From contig JAVBWO010000012.1 in assembly GCA_036677375.1 (NCBI GenBank), positions 434,001 to 498,000 of the forward strand: a stretch of 64,000 bases of DNA. Direction: 5' to 3'. Positions 35,646 to 43,101 of this stretch are shown piece by piece (the first letter of the stretch is position 1; each line of letters opens with the position of its first letter). Source of the stretch: JAVBWO01 sp036677375 (lineage in GTDB: Bacteria > Bacillota > Dehalobacteriia > UBA4068 > UBA4997). The notes under the pieces were generated by a model. The model was given only the letters and a program-made list of their open reading frames with translations, ran no database searches and was not told the DNA's origin. Position numbers and translations under genes: made by a program.

Positions 35646-36626
35646 TTATTTGACGTTGCCGGTTACCAATGCCAAGAGAGCCATGCGCACGGGCAAGCCG
35701 TTATGAGCTTGGCGGAAATAAGCGGCGCCGGCATATTCGTCCACGTCAACCGTGATCTCATTGACGCGGGGCAGGGGATGCAGGATGATGGCGCCGGGAC
35801 GGAAGGTTTTTACTAAGGACCCGTCCATAATAAACTCGTCTTTAACTGCTTCATATTCTTCCAGGGAGGCAAAGCGTTCCCTCTGTACCCGGGTCATATA
35901 AAGAACATCTGCGGCTTTGCAGGCTTCCGCCAGGCTGTTGGTTTCAGTTACTTCAATGCCCTTGGCACGAAGCTTGGCGGTAATGTCGGCAGGCATGGGC
36001 AAAGCGGCGGGGGAAGCAAAGATCAGTTTGGTTTGATACATGGCCAAAAAATCTACCAAAGAGTGGACGGTGCGGCCGTTTTTCAAGTCACCGATCAAGG
36101 CAACGGTTAAGCCGTTCAAGCTGCCTTTTTCTTTGATAATGGTATAGATGTCCAAAAGGGCTTGGGTGGGATGCTGGCCAGCGCCGTCTCCCGCATTGAT
36201 CACAGGATGTATGGCGGCGTCAGCGGCAATTTGCGCAGCGCCGGTCATAGGGCTTCTGCAAACGATAACATCGGCATAACCGTCGTTGACCAGCATGGTG
36301 TCATGTAAAGTCTCCCCTTTGGAGGTGGAAGAAGTCTGTGCGCCGGCCGCTTCGGCAACGGTAATCACATTGCCGCCCAAACGCAGCATGGCTGTTTCAA
36401 AAGACAGGCGTGTACGGGTGCTGGGTTCAAAGAATAAGGAGGCCATGACCTTCCCGTCCATATCATAAAGGCGTTTTTTGTCGATTAAGCATTGCTCATA
36501 GTGGGCCGCGGTATTCATAACAATTTCCAATTCTTCTTTGGTGAATTGATATGCGCTTAAAATGTCTTTGCCCAAGAAGAGATCCAATTTGTCTTGAGAA
36601 GGTTTTCCCGAGAAGTTTTTCAGCAT
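35646..36626 (-). CDS. pyrB: Aspartate carbamoyltransferase catalytic chain
   Basis: The first committed step of pyrimidine synthesis. The motifs are FFEPSTRTRLSFETAM (carbamoyl phosphate), CRSPMTGAAQ, NAGDGAGQHPTQALLDIYTI and ILHPLPRVNEI. The start is ATG 36624-36626, behind AAGGGGG. No pyrI regulatory chain, pyrR or other pyr gene is adjacent, unlike the Bacillus pyr operon that also lies near ileS-lspA. Its own promoter and terminator indicate a monocistronic unit. Confidence 0.95.
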   Translation of the reverse strand: MLKNFSGKPSQDKLDLFLGKDILSAYQFTKEELEIVMNTAAHYEQCLIDKKRLYDMDGKVMASLFFEPSTRTRLSFETAMLRLGGNVITVAEAAGAQTSSTSKGETLHDTMLVNDGYADVIVCRSPMTGAAQIAADAAIHPVINAGDGAGQHPTQALLDIYTIIKEKGSLNGLTVALIGDLKNGRTVHSLVDFLAMYQTKLIFASPAALPMPADITAKLRAKGIEVTETNSLAEACKAADVLYMTRVQRERFASLEEYEAVKDEFIMDGSLVKTFRPGAIILHPLPRVNEITVDVDEYAGAAYFRQAHNGLPVRMALLALVTGNVK

Positions 36627-36682
36627 TTGCCATTTCCCCCTTATTTTTTTGATTATTCGGAATTCAATTGTATCCAAACAGT

Positions 36683-36711
36683 ATTCTACACTATTTCTGT
36701 ATCCAATTCAA
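36683..36711 (-). promoter_or_regulatory. Sigma-A promoter of pyrB
   Basis: TTGAAT (36706-36711), 17-nt spacer, TAGAAT (36683-36688) on the minus strand, about 57 nt from the start codon. A TTGGATAC word occurs twice around it. I see no PyrR attenuator. Confidence 0.65.
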
Positions 36712-36732
36712 CTTAAAATTTTGCAAATAGGT

Positions 36733-36759
36733 GAAATAAAAGCAGCTTTTTACAGCTGC
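36733..36759 (-). terminator. ileS terminator
   Basis: The stem GCAGCT/AGCTGC with an A-rich loop is followed on the minus strand by TTTTATTT; a second hairpin GGACAA...TTGTCC (36771-36793) lies nearer the stop codon. Confidence 0.65.
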
Positions 36760-36800
36760 CTTTACAATCGGACAAAAAATGCAAATTGTCCTTTTTTATC

Positions 36801-39536
36801 TTAATTTGTCTCCAGTGTATCCATCACCTTACCGCAGCGGGGACAAAGACCATGCGAATCCAAAGCTTCGCTGTACACCCAGCAGCGCTCGCATTTGGCA
36901 CCGGCGGCGGCGGCGACATGGATTGCCGTCTCTTCTCCTTTCACTAATTGAAAGGAAGAAACAATACAAATGGCGGCCAGGTCATTGGCCAGAGAATTCA
37001 ACAAATCATAGGCCTCTTTGCCGCAAACCATTGTCACGGCGGCATCCAGCGAGTGGCCGATGACTTTATCCTGCCGAGCTTTTTCCAAAGCGGCGGTGAC
37101 CTGTTCCCGCAAAGCTAAGACCGCTTCCCATTTGCTTTCCAGAGCATCGTCAAACCAGCCTCTGTTGACGGCGGGCATATCCAAAAGCTGCACGCTTTCC
37201 GGCATACCGGAAGCCTTGGGCAGGTAAGTGTAGATCTCTTCCGAGGTATAGGCAAGAATCGGCACCAAAAGCCGCATTAAGGCATCCACCGTGTAATACA
37301 TCACCGTCTGAGCAGAACGGCGGCCCAGATCACCGGGCAGTTCGGTATACATCCTGTCTTTAGTGACATCCAGGTAGAAGTTGCTCATATCCACCACGCA
37401 GAATTTATGCACATTGTGGTAAACGGTGTGGAAAGCATATTCTTCATAACCTGAAAGCACCCTTTCAGTGAGACGGGCCAGCTTGGCTAAGATATAACGG
37501 TCGATTTCCGGCATATTTTCATAGGCTACCATATCTTTTGCGGGATCGAAATCATATAAATTGCCCAAGAGGAAACGGGCGGTATTTCTAATCTTGCGGT
37601 AGGACTCGCTGACCTGTTTCATGATGGAAGGAGAAACGGCCAAGTCGTTTCTGTAATCGGCGGAGGAGACCCACAAACGCAGCACGTCGGCGCCCATCTG
37701 GTCGATGACCTTCAGGGGGTCTACCGTATTGCCGATGGACTTGGATTGCTTGACACCTTTTTCATCCACTAGGAAACCATGGGTCAGAACCGCCTTATAA
37801 GGAGCGGCGCCTTTAATGGCCACGGCGATGGACAAAGAAGAATTGAACCAGCCGCGGTGCTGGTCAGAACCTTCCAGGTACAGATCGGCGGGCCAGCTAA
37901 GATCAGACCATTGCTCCAAAACAGCCAGATGGCTGCTGCCGGAGTCGAACCAAACATCCATGATATCGGTTTCCTTGCGGAAGTGGTCATGGCCGCAGAC
38001 GGGGCACACGGTGCCTTGGGGCATTAATTCGGCGGCGGGCTTGGTGAACCAGATATTGCTGCCGTGTTCTTGCACCAAGTTCGCGATATAATTAATGGTA
38101 TCGTCATTGATGATTTCCTTGCCGCATTTTTCGCAGTAGAAAATGGGGATGGGCACGCCCCAGGTGCGCTGACGGGAAATACACCAGTCGCTTCTGTCCC
38201 GCACCATGTTGTAGATGCGGTCATGCCCCCAGGCGGGCACCCATTTTACTTGATCAATCTCCGCCAAAGCCTGTTGGCGGAAGCCGTTCACCGAAGCGAA
38301 CCACTGCTCGGTGGCCCGGAAGATAATGGGTTTTTTGCAGCGCCAGCAGTGGGGATATTGGTGGTTCATCATCTGGAATTTCAAAAGGGCGCCGCATTCC
38401 TCTAAGGCTTTGCAGACCGCCTTATTCCCTTGGACCAGATCCATCCCGGCAAACTGCTCTCCCGCCTCGGCGGTAAAATGCCCGGTGCTGTCCACAGGAG
38501 ACAGGATATCCAGATTGTAACGCATCCCAACTTCAAAGTCCTCGACGCCGTGGCCCGGGGCGGTGTGGACACAGCCGGTACCGGCATCCAAGGTGACATG
38601 CTCCCCTAAGATGACCACTGAATCCCGCTCTAAAAGCGGATGCCGGCAGGCAATGAATTCCAGGTCGTGGCCTTTATATTCCTGCAAAACCTGACAGGTT
38701 TGGGCGCCGATGGCGGCCACAAAACCGTCCAGCAATTCCTTGGCCACCACTAATTTCTGACCGTCGATCTCCGCCATGACATAGGTGTAGTCAGGATGGA
38801 GGGAAATAGCCAGGTTGGCGGGGATGGTCCAGGGCGTGGTGGTCCAGATTACAAAATAAGCGTCTTCCGGAACTACTCCTTTGCCATCTTTCACTTTAAA
38901 TTTTACATAGATGGAGGCGGACTTGGCGTCGGCATATTCCACTTCCGCTTCCGCCAGAGCTGTTTCACAGTCGGCGCACCAGTAAACAGGTTTCTTTCCT
39001 TTATAAATATAACCTTTTTTGGCCATTTCACCGAAGGCACGCAATTGCACCGCTTCGTATTTGGGCATCAAAGTGATATAAGGATCTTCCCAATCCCCCC
39101 GCACGCCCAGCCGCTTGAACTGCGTTCTTTGCAGGTCGACAAATTTCAAAGCATATTCGGTGCATTTTTCCCGCAGGGTGGCTTTATCCATTTTATTGCG
39201 GTCGATGCCCAACTCCTTGATGGCCCGCAATTCGATGGGCAGCCCATGGGTATCCCAGCCGGGCACATAAGGCGCGTCAAAACCGCTCATGCTCTTATAT
39301 TTGACCACCATATCCTTTAAAACCTTATTCAAGACATGGCCCATATGGATATTGCCGTTGGCATAAGGCGGGCCGTCGTGGAGGATGAATTTAGGCTTGC
39401 CGCTGTTTTTCGCCGCCACTTTGTGATAAATGTTCATCTCTTCCCAAGCCTTCAGAAACTCCGGCTCTCTTTCGGGTAAATTACCGCGCATGGGAAAATC
39501 GGTTTGCGGCAGATTCAGGCTGTTGCTATAATCCAT
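36801..39536 (-). CDS. ileS: Isoleucyl-tRNA synthetase with altered KMSKS loop
   Basis: A 911-residue class I synthetase. Seen: DGPPYANGNIHMGHVLNK (HIGH motif as HMGH), the editing domain TTTPWTIPANLAI, WCISRQRTWGVPIPIF, WFDSGSSH, and a C-terminal zinc finger CERCWVYSE...CPRCG. The signature KMSKS loop reads KQSKS (GVKQSKSIGN). The length and C-terminal finger match the bacterial type-1 enzyme. AAAGGAG precedes the ATG. It is controlled by an upstream T-box leader and followed by a terminator. yggT-sepF-yggS lie upstream; ylmH and divIVA are missing. Confidence 0.97.
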   Translation of the reverse strand: MDYSNSLNLPQTDFPMRGNLPEREPEFLKAWEEMNIYHKVAAKNSGKPKFILHDGPPYANGNIHMGHVLNKVLKDMVVKYKSMSGFDAPYVPGWDTHGLPIELRAIKELGIDRNKMDKATLREKCTEYALKFVDLQRTQFKRLGVRGDWEDPYITLMPKYEAVQLRAFGEMAKKGYIYKGKKPVYWCADCETALAEAEVEYADAKSASIYVKFKVKDGKGVVPEDAYFVIWTTTPWTIPANLAISLHPDYTYVMAEIDGQKLVVAKELLDGFVAAIGAQTCQVLQEYKGHDLEFIACRHPLLERDSVVILGEHVTLDAGTGCVHTAPGHGVEDFEVGMRYNLDILSPVDSTGHFTAEAGEQFAGMDLVQGNKAVCKALEECGALLKFQMMNHQYPHCWRCKKPIIFRATEQWFASVNGFRQQALAEIDQVKWVPAWGHDRIYNMVRDRSDWCISRQRTWGVPIPIFYCEKCGKEIINDDTINYIANLVQEHGSNIWFTKPAAELMPQGTVCPVCGHDHFRKETDIMDVWFDSGSSHLAVLEQWSDLSWPADLYLEGSDQHRGWFNSSLSIAVAIKGAAPYKAVLTHGFLVDEKGVKQSKSIGNTVDPLKVIDQMGADVLRLWVSSADYRNDLAVSPSIMKQVSESYRKIRNTARFLLGNLYDFDPAKDMVAYENMPEIDRYILAKLARLTERVLSGYEEYAFHTVYHNVHKFCVVDMSNFYLDVTKDRMYTELPGDLGRRSAQTVMYYTVDALMRLLVPILAYTSEEIYTYLPKASGMPESVQLLDMPAVNRGWFDDALESKWEAVLALREQVTAALEKARQDKVIGHSLDAAVTMVCGKEAYDLLNSLANDLAAICIVSSFQLVKGEETAIHVAAAAGAKCERCWVYSEALDSHGLCPRCGKVMDTLETN

Positions 39537-39714
39537 GAAAAAGCTCCTTTCATCATGAAAACAGATTTAAATTGCTAATTATTGCCTTGCCGCCCTCCCG
39601 GCTCCTGCCGGTTTTGCGGCTCAGTGAATCTTAAGATCATGCTTAAAGCAGATGGACGGCCTTGTAAAAGTGTTTTGCAACACATGTCCTTCCATGCCGT
39701 CTGACGGCACCCAT

Positions 39715-40030
39715 AAAAAAAATACCCCCATCCCTCTTTAGGGACGGAAGCACCGTGGTACCACCCTATTTATTCCCAACCGCTTTGATCGGTTTTTACA
39801 GCTTTTAGCCGAAGCGGGATAGGAATCACTTACCGGCAGATAACGGCTCCCGCCGGGCAGTCCTCATTAGAGCGAAGCTCTTTTCGAACCGCCAGCTCAC
39901 AGGTGATTTCCTTCAAGTATTCGATACCCGGCTCCCACCTTACCCAGGCTCTCTGTAATCTCTTGCCTTGAAAGCGTCCTGCTCATCGCTTTTTCATTGT
40001 GTTTTCAGTTTTAATTTTGCCCGCCGCCCT
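39715..40030 (-). promoter_or_regulatory. T-box riboswitch leader of ileS (Ile specifier)
   Basis: The minus strand carries the T-box AGGGTGGTACCACGG (39753-39767), followed by the terminator stem CCGTCCCT/AGGGATGG and eight T (39715-39750). The upstream Stem I contains AGAGAGCC, the GGTGGGAGCCGG turn, and the specifier codon ATC at 39923-39925 (inside GGTATCGAAT), then CACCTGTGAGCTGGC. The UGGU bulge would pair with ACCA, which fits the A73 of tRNA-Ile. Uncharged tRNA-Ile would favour the antiterminator and allow ileS transcription. Confidence 0.95.
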
Positions 40031-40080
40031 GCTTAAAATGCACAGAAGCCTTTCCAGGCATTTACTTATAACGTATTTAT

Positions 40081-40107
40081 ATTATACCAAAGGACGGCCC
40101 TTGTCAA
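40081..40107 (-). promoter_or_regulatory. Promoter of the T-box/ileS transcript
   Basis: TTGACA (40102-40107) and TATAAT (40081-40086) on the minus strand, spaced only 15 nt; the overlapping TAATAT gives 17. It is well placed about 50 nt before Stem I. Confidence 0.6.
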
Positions 40108-40149
40108 CGGGGTCGCCCTAAAATATCGCTGCAATCAATTTCCCCAAAC

Positions 40150-40422
40150 CTAAATCGCCAGCGCGTACAGAAGTTTGATAACCAGACGATAAACCAGCTC
40201 CAATGCCAGCAAGGCCACGATGGGGGAAAAATCAATGGAGCTCAATCTGGCAAAAGGAAGCAGGCGGCGAAAAAGATTCAGAAAAGGTTCCGTCATCTCA
40301 TGGATAAAACGGAAAATAGCATTGCTCCGATTATGCGGAAACCAGGAAAGAAGTACATTGGCAATAATCATATAAAAATAGATCTGAAAAAGCATATTGA
40401 CCAAACGAATTAAAAAAAGCAT
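40150..40422 (-). CDS. YggT-family membrane protein (YlmG)
   Basis: A 90-residue protein with two hydrophobic segments (about 3-27 and 65-88) and the family stretch SWFPHNRSNAIFRFIHEMTEPFLNLFRRLLP. YlmG proteins lie beside sepF in Firmicutes and cyanobacteria and have been linked to division and nucleoid or septum placement. CGAGGT precedes the ATG. It follows sepF by 16 nt. Confidence 0.92.
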   Translation of the reverse strand: MLFLIRLVNMLFQIYFYMIIANVLLSWFPHNRSNAIFRFIHEMTEPFLNLFRRLLPFARLSSIDFSPIVALLALELVYRLVIKLLYALAI

Positions 40423-40438
40423 TCTATTACCTCGCTAT

Positions 40439-40954
40439 TTACTTTTTGAAAAAATTGAATGCTGGAAAATCATCGCCTCCGGCAGAGGAACCGGCAGGAC
40501 CTTTGCTGAAGCCGTCGTCTCCCATGATATTGCCTTCCAGATCCACCTGGTTGGAGCTGAAAACAAAGGTAGCGCCGCTGACTTTTTTGGGCACGCCGTC
40601 TAAAGCGAACACGGCGCCGGAAAGAAAATCAACCATACGCTGGGCAATGTCCTGGGGCATCTCTTCAAAATTAACGATAACCACACGGCGTTCCTTGATG
40701 TGCCTGGCAATGGTCTGCATATCATCATAGCGCTCCGCTTTAATCAAGATCATTTCCACGGCTTTATTCTGTCCCGGGATAGCAACCATTTGTCCCCGGC
40801 GGCTCTTTTTCATATCCTGTTCACGAAAGACATCCTGATATTCCTTATATTCCCGGGGCTCCGCCACTGCCTGAGCCTCAGGTCTTTGCTCCCCCATTTC
40901 CTCTTCTTCTAGAGGATGAAAGAATACATTGCTTACCTTATCCCAAAATGCCAT
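40439..40954 (-). CDS. sepF: Cell division protein SepF
   Basis: SepF anchors and bundles FtsZ at the septum. The 171-residue protein begins with an amphipathic membrane-binding helix (MAFWDKVSNVFF), has a disordered acidic linker, then the core domain AVEMILIKAERYDDMQTIARHIKERRVVIVNFEEMP and VSGATFVFSSNQVDLEG. GGGGGAGG precedes the ATG. Order yggS-sepF-yggT as in other Firmicutes. Confidence 0.95.
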   Translation of the reverse strand: MAFWDKVSNVFFHPLEEEEMGEQRPEAQAVAEPREYKEYQDVFREQDMKKSRRGQMVAIPGQNKAVEMILIKAERYDDMQTIARHIKERRVVIVNFEEMPQDIAQRMVDFLSGAVFALDGVPKKVSGATFVFSSNQVDLEGNIMGDDGFSKGPAGSSAGGDDFPAFNFFKK

Positions 40955-40979
40955 AATAAACCTCCCCCTTTAAATCCCA

Positions 40980-41672
40980 TTATTGGTATGCCCGCATTCC
41001 AAATATCCCTGTACCGATCCTGATAATAGTAGCACCCTCCGCAGCGGCTACCATATAATCACCGGTCATTCCCATGGATAATTCCTTCATATCGGCATAG
41101 GGCAAATCTAAAGCCGCCAATTCGTCCCGTAACTGCCTGAGCCGGCAAAATACCGGCCGGTTTTCTTCCATATCCTCCACATAAGGTGCTATGGTCATCA
41201 ACCCCTTCACGGCTATATGGGGATAAGCCTCCAAAGAACGGATGAAAGCCTCTGTTTTTTCTGCCTTGAGTCCAAATTTCGTATCTTCTTCCGCAATGTT
41301 GACTTCCAGAAGGCAAGGAACCACTCTATTAATCTTAGCTGCCTGCTTTTCGATCTCCTGAGCCAGAGATTCCCGGTCCAGGGAGTGGATCATGGCAACC
41401 TTATCAATGATATATTTGACTTTATTGGTTTGCAGGTGTCCGATGAAATGCCAATTGACTTCGGGAAAACTGTCATATTTATCCAGAAGTTCCTGCACCT
41501 TATTTTCACCGAAGCAGTCCAAACCCGCGGCCAGGGCCTCTGCCATCCGGGGAGGCTTTACAGTCTTGGTCACCGCCATGATTGTAATATTTGCCGTGGC
41601 ATAGGGAGTATCCTGCCTGGCTTTTAGAACATTTTCTCTGATAAAACCAATCTTTTCAGCAATAGATGACAT
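40980..41672 (-). CDS. PLP homeostasis protein YggS/YlmE
   Basis: A pyridoxal-phosphate-binding protein that buffers PLP and affects amino-acid pools. The PLP lysine is in AVTKTV near residue 36. Other landmarks are FGENKVQELLDKY, WHFIGHLQTNKVKYI, SLDRESLA, GLMTIAPYVED and LSMGMTGDYMVAAAEGATIIRIGTGIFG. GGAGG precedes the ATG. It is first of the yggS-sepF-yggT unit. Confidence 0.95.
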   Translation of the reverse strand: MSSIAEKIGFIRENVLKARQDTPYATANITIMAVTKTVKPPRMAEALAAGLDCFGENKVQELLDKYDSFPEVNWHFIGHLQTNKVKYIIDKVAMIHSLDRESLAQEIEKQAAKINRVVPCLLEVNIAEEDTKFGLKAEKTEAFIRSLEAYPHIAVKGLMTIAPYVEDMEENRPVFCRLRQLRDELAALDLPYADMKELSMGMTGDYMVAAAEGATIIRIGTGIFGMRAYQ

Positions 41673-41810
41673 TACGTGCCTCCAAATGTGATATTATGAC
41701 AAAGAACGCGTGTCACAAGCCTGTTTCAGACGATATCGTACTTATTGTACCACAAAATTTTCTAGCTGCAAATATTTCTCTGCAATTTCCTAAAAATAAG
41801 CGGTACAGGC

Positions 41811-41840
41811 AAAAAAAGCGGCGCTTCAAGCGCCGCTTTT
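41811..41840 (-). terminator. Terminator downstream of nrdG
   Basis: A near-perfect stem AAAGCGGCGCTT/AAGCGCCGCTTT followed on the minus strand by seven T. It ends the nrdR-nrdD-nrdG transcript, 173 bp beyond nrdG, and protects the yggS promoter. Confidence 0.88.
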
Positions 41841-42013
41841 AGGTTTGACCATACAAAATAGCACTGTAACATCTAAAATTGTGATATAGCGGCGAGGATG
41901 GTTTGCGCAGGACAAGGTGGAGGATTGAGGAATCCTTTCTGTATTCTGATTGACGACAACACAATATTGTATAAACAGGATCGATGTACGCAAGGATTCG
42001 GTATTACAGTGTA

Positions 42014-42532
42014 CTAGGAGGCTGGGCGATAAAAGGCATGCTCCACCACTTTGCCCGCCTCCAGGGAGGCGGCCACATCAATGGCCCGCTGGTTTCTGGA
42101 ACCACGGAAGAAAAGGTTCAAGTCCTTCTCCTTTAAAAGAAATGGCCCGTCCATCACGATCGCCGTATCGGACAAGAGTTCCTTGACATCGGAGTTCTTT
42201 TCCGCCATCTCCAGAATTTCTTCCCAGGTATAGCCGGTATAGACAAAGATATCCTTGCCCATCTCCCGCACGCCCCGCGCCAGAAGCGCGGCGGCTTTCG
42301 GCTGAGCCAGCGGCTCGCCGCCGGAAAGCGTAATGCCCTTTAACAGAGGATGCTTGGCAATCTCTTGCAGGATATCCTCCGATTGAAACAACGTGCCTCC
42401 GGCAAAATCATGGGTCTCCGGATTCTGGCAGCCGGGACAGTGATGAGGGCAGCCTTGGAAGAACACCACAAAACGGATTCCCGGGCCGTCCACCACGCTT
42501 TCTTTCACCACGCCGGACAAACGCATCTCCAT
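42014..42532 (-). CDS. nrdG: Anaerobic ribonucleotide reductase activase NrdG
   Basis: A radical SAM activase that installs the glycyl radical on NrdD. The 172-residue protein has CPHHCPGC (C-x3-C-x2-C) near residue 28, TLSGGEPL and VYTGYTWEEI. AAGGAG lies 9 nt upstream of the ATG at 42530-42532. Unlike most nrdDG pairs, it is separated from nrdD by about 570 bp filled by a degenerate repeat array. Confidence 0.94.
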   Translation of the reverse strand: MEMRLSGVVKESVVDGPGIRFVVFFQGCPHHCPGCQNPETHDFAGGTLFQSEDILQEIAKHPLLKGITLSGGEPLAQPKAAALLARGVREMGKDIFVYTGYTWEEILEMAEKNSDVKELLSDTAIVMDGPFLLKEKDLNLFFRGSRNQRAIDVAASLEAGKVVEHAFYRPAS

Positions 42533-42547
42533 TCCCTCATCTCCTTA

Positions 42548-43020
42548 TTTTAATGTTCGCGTATATACTTTAGGTATATGTCACAATTCTACCCGCGGCA
42601 TTCTGGCGATCACGCATCTTTTAATGTTCGTGCATCATGATTTGTTATCTTACAAAATACTACCCGCGGTGCTTTTAACGTTCGCGCATATAACATTTAT
42701 TTACCGCATGATATTACCTGCAGCGTTTTTAATGCTTGCGTATAGCTTTGCTTTACCCCAAGACACTACCCACAGCAGCTCTTTAATGTTCGCGCAGATA
42801 ACATTTATTTACCTCCAGACAATACCCGCGGCTGCTTTTAACGTTCGCGCAGATAGCTTTGATTTGTCCCAAGACACTACCCGCGGCTGCTTTGATGCTT
42901 ACGCTTCTTTTAACATTCGCACATCTCAGTTTTACTATCTTTTTATCACTACCTACATTTTTCCTAAGGTTTGCGTTTTAACGTTTGCACAGATACTTTT
43001 GATTAAAAATCCTACCAAAG
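42548..43020. repeat. Degenerate 54-bp tandem repeat array between nrdD and nrdG
   Basis: Eight degenerate units share a core TTTTAAyGTTCGCGCA, a middle like ATAACATTTATTTACC, and an end ACTACCCGCGGC. The GTTCGCG-like word occurs at 42555, 42626, 42680, 42734, 42788, 42843, 42915 and 42983: four central steps of 54-55 bp and outer steps of 68-72 bp. Short palindromes (AACGTT, CGCG, CCGCGG) recur in each unit. A plus-strand frame stays open through it with an 18-residue period, but it has no ribosome site and starts inside a unit. The same family recurs at 47040-47275. Confidence 0.85.
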
Positions 43021-43101
43021 CCTTTTTCGCGCCTGCATATCCGCTTTTTTATGTAATACAAATACTTCACAGCGAGAACCGGATTCACAGCATCATCCAC
43101 C

